In this document: positions 6,091 through 10,915 of the stretch, one piece after another | Position numbering within the stretch: the stretch's first letter is position 1 | Layout of the letters: every line of letters starts with the position of its first letter | Assembly: GCA_031551595.1 (NCBI GenBank) | Contig: JAVBNK010000142.1 | Coordinates: 1 to 10,915, forward strand | Source: JAVBOW01 sp031551595 | GTDB taxonomy: Bacteria > Bacteroidota > Bacteroidia > Bacteroidales > Rikenellaceae | Direction: 5' to 3' | Length of the DNA stretch: 10,915 nucleotides | Translations under genes and position numbers: made by a program | The notes under the pieces: generated by a model | The model's database searches: none | Seen by the model: the letters and a program-made list of their open reading frames with translations, nothing else | Told to the model about the DNA's origin: nothing

Positions 6091-6772
6091 TTTGCGTTCC
6101 TCCTTTCCTCTCCTCTCCGGTAGCCCCAGTCCCGGTATCGTTGGGGGTCGCCGCGCCGGCATCTTCGCTCTGCTGTACCGTGGCGCCCGTATTGGCTTCG
6201 CTCTGTGCGCCGTCACGCACGGCCAGCAACGCCGCCCAGGCATTCTTCACCGCGTCGATATAGGCCCGCGACGAAATGGTCGAGGCAGTAATGGCCTCCA
6301 CGTCGCCGCCGTCCTTGCGCACCGACATGCGGAAATCCTTGTCCGGGGTTTTGCCCTGAAACTGCACCGAGAACGACGATTTCTTCCCCTCGATCTTATC
6401 GCCCAGGCCCGGCGTTTCGTTATGCCCCAGCACCTCTATTTTAATAATCTCGCCTTCGGGCGTAAAGCCGGTCATCAGCCGGATATCGCCCCCGAAGCCC
6501 TTGTTGGTCACACTCTCGACCGCATAACCTGCCACCCGGCCGCCTTTGCTGACGGTGTAGACCACCGCCGGGACGCCGTTCACGTCTACGCTGTCCAGCC
6601 GGGGTTCGCCCTCGAATCCGGGCAGCACCTGCGCCAGCGCGTTTTTCGTCTTGGCGCTCTTGGCCGCTTCGATAGGCTCTTTGGTGGCGTTGTAGACCAC
6701 CCCTACGGCCGTGGCCGACACGAGGGTGATCACCCCGAGCGTCATAACCATATTTTTAAGCGTACTTTCCAT
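6083..6772 (-). CDS. rnfG: Electron transport complex subunit RnfG (FMN-binding)
   Basis: This is the 229-residue RnfG, with one N-terminal membrane anchor (about residues 8-27) and a periplasmic FMN-binding domain. Conserved features are GYAVESVTNKGFGGDIRLMTGF (starting at residue 82) and GHNETPGLGDKI (116-127). The flavinylation site reads TASTISS (162-168), with Thr165 as the expected acceptor for phosphodiester-linked FMN; the more usual form is S/T-G-A/G-T, so Gly is replaced by Ala and Ala/Gly by Ser. From about residue 190 a Thr/Gly/Ala/Glu-rich tail with no recognisable fold extends the protein past the domain. The start lies 3 nt after the rnfD stop, and the end overlaps rnfE. Confidence 0.96.
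   Translation of the reverse strand: MESTLKNMVMTLGVITLVSATAVGVVYNATKEPIEAAKSAKTKNALAQVLPGFEGEPRLDSVDVNGVPAVVYTVSKGGRVAGYAVESVTNKGFGGDIRLMTGFTPEGEIIKIEVLGHNETPGLGDKIEGKKSSFSVQFQGKTPDKDFRMSVRKDGGDVEAITASTISSRAYIDAVKNAWAALLAVRDGAQSEANTGATVQQSEDAGAATPNDTGTGATGEERKGGTQNE
6099..6103 (-). promoter_or_regulatory. Shine-Dalgarno site of rnfE
   Basis: GGAGG (within AAAGGAGG on the - strand) ends 8 nt before the ATG at 6090, inside the rnfG coding end. It is one of few strong Shine-Dalgarno sequences in the window and decides the rnfE start against the upstream extension. Confidence 0.75.
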
Positions 6773-6775
6773 ATC

Positions 6776-7756
6776 CTATTTGGCTGCAGCCGCTGCGAAA
6801 CGGCGGGGTTTCATATATTTGTTCAGGAGCGGCACGACGGCATTCATGATCAGGATAGCGAACGACATCCCCTCGGGATAGGCGCCCCAGGTGCGGATCA
6901 GGATGGTGATCGCACCGATACCCACCCCGTAGACGATCATCCCGCGCGGGGTCATCGGCGAGGTGACGTAGTCCGTCGCCATGAAGATCGCCCCCAGCAG
7001 CGCCCCTCCGGTCAGCAGGTGGAACGCGGGGTCCATGTAGTGCTGCGGGTCGACGCCCCACAGGATACCGCTGAAGATCGCCATCGTACCCAGCACAGCC
7101 ACCGGGATGTGCCACGTAATGACCCGCCGGCAGAGCAGGTAGACGAATCCGGCCAGCAAGGCCAGCGCGGCAATCTCGCCCAGCGAACCCGCTTTCGCAC
7201 CGAACAACATATCGGTGTACGACGGCAATTGGGGCATCACTTCCGCGATGCTGCGGCCCGTTTTGAGCGCCTCTTTGGCCAGCGCAAGGGGGGTGGCACC
7301 GGTCGCAGCATCGATGCTCACGGCCGGGAAGGTGGTCATCGCCACCGGGAACGAGATCAGCAGGAACACGCGCCCTACCAGCGCCGGGTTGAACGGGTTG
7401 CGCCCCAGTCCGCCGAACGACATCTTGCCCACGCCGATGGCCACCAGCGCACCCAGCACGACCATCCACAACGGAAGGTTCGACGGAAGGTTGAACGCCA
7501 GCAGCACGCCGGTCAGCACGGCCGACATATCGTAAACGGTGCTCCGTTCCCGAAGCAGGTACCTGGTGATCAGCGATTCGAACAGCACGCACGACGCCAC
7601 CGAAACCGCCGTCACGATGAGGGCCGGCAGGCCGTACATCACCACCGTCACCGCGAAGGCCGGCACCAGGGCGATCAGCACGTCGCGCATCAGCCGCCGG
7701 GTCGAATATTGCCCGTGGATATGCGGCGAGGGCGATACGAACAGTTTGTTATCCAT
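6776..7756 (-). CDS. rnfD: Electron transport complex subunit RnfD (FMN-binding)
   Basis: This is the 326-residue RnfD (NqrB-like) membrane subunit at normal length, with about nine or ten hydrophobic segments. It starts with the typical SPSPHIHG (8-15), which supports the ATG at 7756. The motif DAATGATPL (149-157) places the covalent FMN on Thr155. GGLGRNPFNPALVGRVF (115-131) and TDYVTSPMTPRG (261-272) are also family hallmarks. It lies in the ion-translocating core with RnfA, RnfE and RnfG. Unlike the other junctions, its 5' side is a 328-nt gap. The MITE-like element ends 3 nt before its ATG, so its ribosome-binding region is supplied by that element, and no AGGAGG-like sequence is present. 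Confidence 0.97.
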   Translation of the reverse strand: MDNKLFVSPSPHIHGQYSTRRLMRDVLIALVPAFAVTVVMYGLPALIVTAVSVASCVLFESLITRYLLRERSTVYDMSAVLTGVLLAFNLPSNLPLWMVVLGALVAIGVGKMSFGGLGRNPFNPALVGRVFLLISFPVAMTTFPAVSIDAATGATPLALAKEALKTGRSIAEVMPQLPSYTDMLFGAKAGSLGEIAALALLAGFVYLLCRRVITWHIPVAVLGTMAIFSGILWGVDPQHYMDPAFHLLTGGALLGAIFMATDYVTSPMTPRGMIVYGVGIGAITILIRTWGAYPEGMSFAILIMNAVVPLLNKYMKPRRFAAAAAK

Positions 7757-7759
7757 CTT

Positions 7760-7924
7760 AGAGTTTGTCTATGAATTTTTCATCAAAGTGATTATGGATT
7801 TTTTGAGCGCTTTTAAAGCGCCCTTCGCGTTACATAGAGCCCGCTATGCGCCTTGTCGGGCGCTTAGAAATCTTCTCAAAACTGACTCACAATTCTTTTT
7901 GAGAAAAATTCCCAGACAAACTCT
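7760..7924. mobile_element. MITE-like inverted-repeat element inside the rnf operon
   Basis: The element is a 165-bp stretch bounded by perfect 11-bp inverted ends AGAGTTTGTCT (7760-7770) and AGACAAACTCT (7914-7924). After 2 mismatched bases the match continues as GAATTTTTC/GAAAAATTC. Looser similarity extends inwards (ATCAAAG.. against TCAAAAAG.., then TTTTTTGAG against CTCAAAA), so the arms are roughly 50 nt. The middle holds GCGCTTTTAAAGCGC and GCCCG/CGGGC palindromes. It encodes no protein, and its ends are much AT-richer than the flanking rnf genes. A clean target-site duplication is not visible; TATCCATCTT on one side and TATATCTTTT on the other are similar but not identical. A non-autonomous transposable element is the best reading; a long foldback regulatory structure is the alternative. 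Confidence 0.65.
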
Positions 7925-8084
7925 TATATCTTTTTTTCATGTCATTTCCTTATGTCCCGAGATCACGGATCGTTCCGGCCTCCATTTTCCCTTTTTTCAA
8001 ATCCCCGGCATGGGAGGGGGATGGCATTTCCGCGAAATGCAGAAACAACGATCGTAAAGCCCCGTTCTCCGAAACCCTGACCGG
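7925..8084. other. Remainder of the rnfC-rnfD spacer, with two hairpins
   Basis: This is 160 nt without a credible gene. It contains ATCCCC (8001-8006)/GGGGAT (8017-8022) and GCATTTC (8024-8030)/GAAATGC (8034-8040), a perfect 7-bp stem with a 3-nt loop. On the - strand these follow the rnfC stop, so they may act as an attenuator or RNA-stability element between rnfC and rnfD. Short frames such as an 11-codon ATG frame beginning GGAGGCCGG after the start are not called. Confidence 0.45.
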
Positions 8085-9410
8085 TTATTTACGACCCCGG
8101 ATGATCTTCATCATCTCGGCCTTGCCCAACCGGATATGGTCCAGCAACGGCAGGTGCGCCGGACACGTATAGGCGCAGCATCCGCACTCGATGCAATCCG
8201 TGACGTAGTGCGCTTCCTGCTCGGCCCACATCAGCCTCCGCGACATCTTCGCCAGCAGGTAGGGCTCCAGGCCCATCGGGCAGGCCGACACGCATTTCGC
8301 GCATTTTATACATTCCGCAGCCTCCGCGCGGCACGCCTCGGGCCCGTCCATGAGCAGGATGCCCGACGTGCCTTTCGTGACGGGGCTGTCGAGGTTGACC
8401 ATCGCACGCCCCATCATCGGGCCTCCGCCGATCACCTTGCCCGTCGTTTCGGGCACACCGCCGCAATGGGCGATCAGCGCGCTGACGGGCGTACCGATGC
8501 GCACCAGCAGGTTCGCCGGGCGGGCCAGCCCCTTGCCGGTCACCGTCACCACACGTTCGACGAGCGGCTTATTCTTCTGCACCGCCTCGTAGACCGCCAC
8601 GGCCGTGCCCACGTTCTGCACCACCACGCCCACGTCGATCGGCAGGCCCCCCGAGGGCACCTGGCGGCCCAGCACGGCATCGATCAACTGCTTCTCACCG
8701 CCCTGCGGATACTGCACCCTGAGCGCCACCACCTGCACCCCGCCGTATTTCGACGCCAGGCCTGTCAGGTAACTGACCGCATCGGGCTTGTTGTTCTCTA
8801 CGCCTATATACACATGCTCCGTCCCGAGCGCACGGGCCAGGATCTTCGCCCCGACGATCAGTTCGTCGCCCCGTTCCAGCATCACGCGGTGGTCCGACGT
8901 GAGGTAAGGCTCGCACTCCACTCCGTTGATCACCAGCGCATCGGCCTTCTTGCCCGCGGGAACCGACAGTTTCACCTGCGTGGGGAACGTCGCCCCGCCC
9001 ATGCCCACGATCCCGGCAGCGGCTATTTTTTCAATGATCTGCCCGGGTTCGAGCGCACACTGCGCGACGATATCTGCAGTCAGGTCGATCCCTTCAACCC
9101 ACTGGTCGCCTTCGACGGTGATCGTGACCGCCGGGCGGCGCACACCTCCCGCATCGGGCACCGCATCGATGGCCACCACCACGCCCGACACGGGCGAGTG
9201 GACGTTGGCCGACACGAAGCCCCCGGCCGAGGCGATCAGTTGCCCGGCGAGCACCCGGTCGCCCTTCGCCACCACGGGCTGGGACGGTGCGCCGATGTGC
9301 TGCGAAAGCGGAACCATGACGCTCCCGGGCAACGGGAAACGCTCGATAGCCCGGCCGCTGCTTAGTTTGTTCTCAGGCGGATGGACGCCGCCTCTGCGGA
9401 AACTCTTCAT
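8085..9410 (-). CDS. rnfC: Electron transport complex subunit RnfC (NADH-binding, 2x[4Fe-4S])
   Basis: This 441-residue peripheral subunit is where NAD(H) reacts. The N-terminus (FRRGGVHPPENK, 4-15) is typical of RnfC. A biotinyl-lipoyl-like segment (VVAKGDRVLAGQLIA ... VHSPVSGVV, ~46-78) is followed by the glycine-rich nucleotide/FMN site GIVGMGGATFPTQVKL (133-148) and NGVECEPYLTSDHR (162-175). Two [4Fe-4S] motifs close the protein: Cys367, 370, 373, 377 and Cys406, 409, 412, 416. It lacks the long Ala/Lys-rich C-terminal repeat seen in gammaproteobacterial RnfC, as expected in Bacteroidota. It starts 11 nt after rnfB; the gap to rnfD downstream is abnormally large. Confidence 0.97.
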   Translation of the reverse strand: MKSFRRGGVHPPENKLSSGRAIERFPLPGSVMVPLSQHIGAPSQPVVAKGDRVLAGQLIASAGGFVSANVHSPVSGVVVAIDAVPDAGGVRRPAVTITVEGDQWVEGIDLTADIVAQCALEPGQIIEKIAAAGIVGMGGATFPTQVKLSVPAGKKADALVINGVECEPYLTSDHRVMLERGDELIVGAKILARALGTEHVYIGVENNKPDAVSYLTGLASKYGGVQVVALRVQYPQGGEKQLIDAVLGRQVPSGGLPIDVGVVVQNVGTAVAVYEAVQKNKPLVERVVTVTGKGLARPANLLVRIGTPVSALIAHCGGVPETTGKVIGGGPMMGRAMVNLDSPVTKGTSGILLMDGPEACRAEAAECIKCAKCVSACPMGLEPYLLAKMSRRLMWAEQEAHYVTDCIECGCCAYTCPAHLPLLDHIRLGKAEMMKIIRGRK

Positions 9411-9421
9411 ATCTGAATGTG

Positions 9422-10261
9422 TTATTCTTGTACCTCTGCGGCCTTACGCGGAGGGAAATTCGCTTCGACGATAGCGCCCGTAGGACACTCGGGGGCGCAC
9501 TTGCGGCACAACTTACATTTATGGTGGTCGATATAGGCCAGGTTGCCTTCGATCGTAATCGCATCGAACGCGCACACTTTCTGGCATTTGGTGCAGGCGA
9601 TGCACGACACCTCGCACGCCTTGCGCGACACCGCGCCCTTATCCCTGTTCACGCAATTCACATAGACCCTGCGGCCTTTCGGGCCTTTGCGGCGCAGTTC
9701 GATGATCGCTTTCGGGCACGCCTTGACGCAGGCCCCGCAACCCGTACATTTTTCCTCATCCACCTCGGCAAGCCCGGTCGCCGGGTTGACGCGGACGGCG
9801 TCGAAATTACACACCACCACGCAGTCGCCCTGGCCCATACAGCCGTACGTGCATCCCGTTTCGCCGCCGTACAGCGCCGCCTGGGCCGCGCACGACTGCG
9901 CGCCGTCCCACCGGTTCGTACGCACGCGCTTTTCGCAGCTTCCGCCGCAACGCACCACCGCCACTTCCGGTTCTTTTTCGGGGGCCGATTTGCCCAGCAT
10001 GTCGGCAATCCGTTTCATCGTTTCGCCGCCGCCCACCGGGCAGAACAGCGACGCGATGTCGTCCTCCCTGACCAACGCCTCGGCCAGCGCACGGCAGCCC
10101 GCATAGCCGCAGCCGCCGCAGTTCGCACCGGGCAGCATCGCTTCGGCATCGTCGATGCGCGGGTCTTCGTAAACCTTGAATTTCTGGGCGACGAAATAGA
10201 GGATCACCGCCGACAGCAACCCCAAAGCGAACAGGGTCAGAATGGTAAATGCAAGGGTCAT
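9422..10261 (-). CDS. rnfB: Electron transport complex subunit RnfB (polyferredoxin type)
   Basis: This 279-residue iron-sulfur subunit accepts electrons from reduced ferredoxin. It has an N-terminal membrane anchor (about 5-25), then Cys48, 51, 56 and 74 (NCGGCGYAGC, a four-cysteine cluster domain). Many further cysteines follow, including 105, 109, 124, 137, 141, 147 and 151. Complete CxxCxxCxxxC motifs are at 172-182, 220-230 and 249-259. The length and cysteine number correspond to the long multi-cluster RnfB of anaerobes, longer than the gammaproteobacterial form. The ATG at 10261 gives the expected anchor; no Shine-Dalgarno is visible (GTTACTA precedes it). It is the first rnf structural gene, 286 nt after the RseC-family gene. 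Confidence 0.97.
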   Translation of the reverse strand: MTLAFTILTLFALGLLSAVILYFVAQKFKVYEDPRIDDAEAMLPGANCGGCGYAGCRALAEALVREDDIASLFCPVGGGETMKRIADMLGKSAPEKEPEVAVVRCGGSCEKRVRTNRWDGAQSCAAQAALYGGETGCTYGCMGQGDCVVVCNFDAVRVNPATGLAEVDEEKCTGCGACVKACPKAIIELRRKGPKGRRVYVNCVNRDKGAVSRKACEVSCIACTKCQKVCAFDAITIEGNLAYIDHHKCKLCRKCAPECPTGAIVEANFPPRKAAEVQE

Positions 10262-10547
10262 TAGTAACTGTTTAAAATTTATTCTTCAAAACATTACGGC
10301 CCTTTCGAGCCCTCGTCAATTTCGTTTTTCTCCCGCCTGCACGGCTATCGTCCGCCTGCGGCTTCCGCCCATGCGATGTTACTCGCTTGCGCTCATGAGC
10401 CCATCCAGCTTGCAGCCGGCTTCGGTTCGGGCGTCGGTTCAGCGCCACCCTCGTTCCGCCGGGCACCGCCACGCGCCCCGGGCGGCGCTACAAAATCATC
10501 CCCAAACTGCGCATAATCCTACCCGGCAACAACATTCAACCGGTTCC
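10262..10547. repeat. Palindrome-rich spacer between rseC and rnfB
   Basis: This 286-nt stretch resembles the intergenic mosaic on the left of the window. It shares GGCTTCGGTTCGG (10418-10430) with 1168-1180. Palindromes include GCTCATGAGC (about 10391-10400), GCGCC (10473-10477)/GGCGC (10484-10488) and a larger arm pair AGCGCC (10441-10446)/GGCGCT (10484-10489). An open - strand frame at 10272-10472 gives an Arg/Lys-rich product with no domain and is treated as translated repeat. The last ~40 nt before rnfB are AT-rich and could hold a promoter or leader, but no convincing TTTG/TAnnTTTG pair was found. Confidence 0.55.
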
Positions 10548-10915
10548 TTATTCTTTTCTCAGTTTAAACACGATCTCCTTTTCGATCCTGCGGCGCAGCA
10601 GGTACACCACGAGATAGTAAGGCACAAGCACCCCCAACGCCGAAAGCCCCGCCACAAGCTCGCCCACACACATCCCGTTGAGTACCAGCAGCGTGGCCAG
10701 CATCAAGAAAAACGGATAGATATAGGCGACGGTGACGGCTTTGACGCCCATTTGCCTCGATACGCTCACCACGACCTGTTCGCCGGGCGTGTAGTACCGC
10801 GCATCGGCCGTATGTACCGTGATACGCTTCTGCGTGCCGTCACCGGCGCCGCACACATGGCGGGCCCGGCAGCCTGCGCAGGCCTCCCGGACGGTCATCA
10901 CCACGTCGACGCACT
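10548..10915 (-). CDS. RseC/MucC-family (SoxR-reducing system) protein, 5' end outside window
   Basis: This is a small membrane protein of the RseC/MucC family. The frame is open to the window edge: upstream of the GTG/ATG candidates at 10904-10896 it continues as CVDVV, matching the beta-strand that precedes the cysteine motif in this family. The real start is therefore beyond 10915. The N-terminal part has CAGCRARHVC (cysteine motif C-x2-C-x5-C), then two membrane helices (~YIYPFFLMLATLLVLNG and ~LSALGVLVPYYLVVYLL) and a charged tail. In E. coli RseC works with the Rnf (Rsx) complex in reducing SoxR and is also linked to sigma-E control; in Bacteroidota it commonly sits just upstream of rnfB. 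A role in Rnf assembly or electron output is inferred from this context. Confidence 0.88.
   Translation of the reverse strand, partial: CVDVVMTVREACAGCRARHVCGAGDGTQKRITVHTADARYYTPGEQVVVSVSRQMGVKAVTVAYIYPFFLMLATLLVLNGMCVGELVAGLSALGVLVPYYLVVYLLRRRIEKEIVFKLRKE

Noticed and set aside
6091..6243. N-terminal extension of rnfE
   Set aside because: The extension is Arg/Pro-rich, lies fully inside rnfG, and the ATG at 6090 has a good Shine-Dalgarno and matches the family start.
5918..7774. 618-codon + strand open frame opposite rnfE, rnfG and rnfD
   Set aside because: It is antisense to three certain rnf genes; the His/Arg/Asp-rich product is a mirror of their codon bias.
7757..8084. Possible full insertion sequence between rnfC and rnfD
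   Set aside because: No transposase frame is present; the space only fits a non-autonomous element.
10262..10300. Bacteroidota-type promoter (TTTG/TAnnTTTG) for rnfB
   Set aside because: Partial matches such as TAAATTTT exist, but no pair of boxes has the required spacing.
10272..10472. 66-codon - strand frame before rnfB
   Set aside because: The Arg/Lys-rich, domain-free product lies within palindromic spacer sequence.

Overview
The window looks like a chromosomal segment from a gut Bacteroidota bacterium, most likely Alistipes or a close relative (Rikenellaceae). This rests on the high-GC coding sequence, the Bacteroidota-style Rnf operon with a polyferredoxin-type RnfB and an RseC-family gene beside it, start codons mostly lacking strong Shine-Dalgarno sequences, and GC-rich intergenic repeats. 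The genus is inferred from sequence style, not from a search.

Left part, + strand (1-4864). A palindrome-rich repeat mosaic (1-229) precedes cutC (249-995). A second, larger block of the same mosaic (996-1667) follows, with at least two kinds of structured repeat. Then comes an 894-residue lipoprotein (1704-4388). It has an active-site-bearing transglutaminase-like domain, a second transglutaminase-like segment without catalytic residues, and a thioredoxin-like tail. Directly after it the base composition drops sharply and an AT-rich membrane-protein gene follows (about 4364-4864), interrupted by an in-frame stop: a pseudogene or recent foreign arrival. A strong inverted-repeat terminator (4879-4909) separates this half from the convergent operon.

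Right part, - strand (4926-10915). A complete Rnf operon is read right to left: an RseC-family gene cut by the window edge, then rnfB, rnfC, rnfD, rnfG, rnfE and rnfA. The complex transfers electrons between reduced ferredoxin and NAD+ and couples this to Na+ or H+ movement across the inner membrane. All expected cofactor sites are visible: cysteine clusters in RnfB and RnfC, flavinylation threonines in RnfD and RnfG, and the paired membrane cysteines in RnfA and RnfE. Gene junctions are tight (4 nt, an 8-nt overlap, 3 nt, 11 nt) except in two places. A 165-bp miniature inverted-repeat element (7760-7924) sits 3 nt from the rnfD start inside a 328-nt rnfC-rnfD gap, and a 286-nt palindrome-rich spacer lies between rseC and rnfB.

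No new multi-gene system is evident. The most interesting non-standard signals are the structured intergenic repeats, whose stems differ in sequence between copies but keep pairing, the MITE-like insertion in the rnf operon, and the duplicated, degenerate transglutaminase domain.
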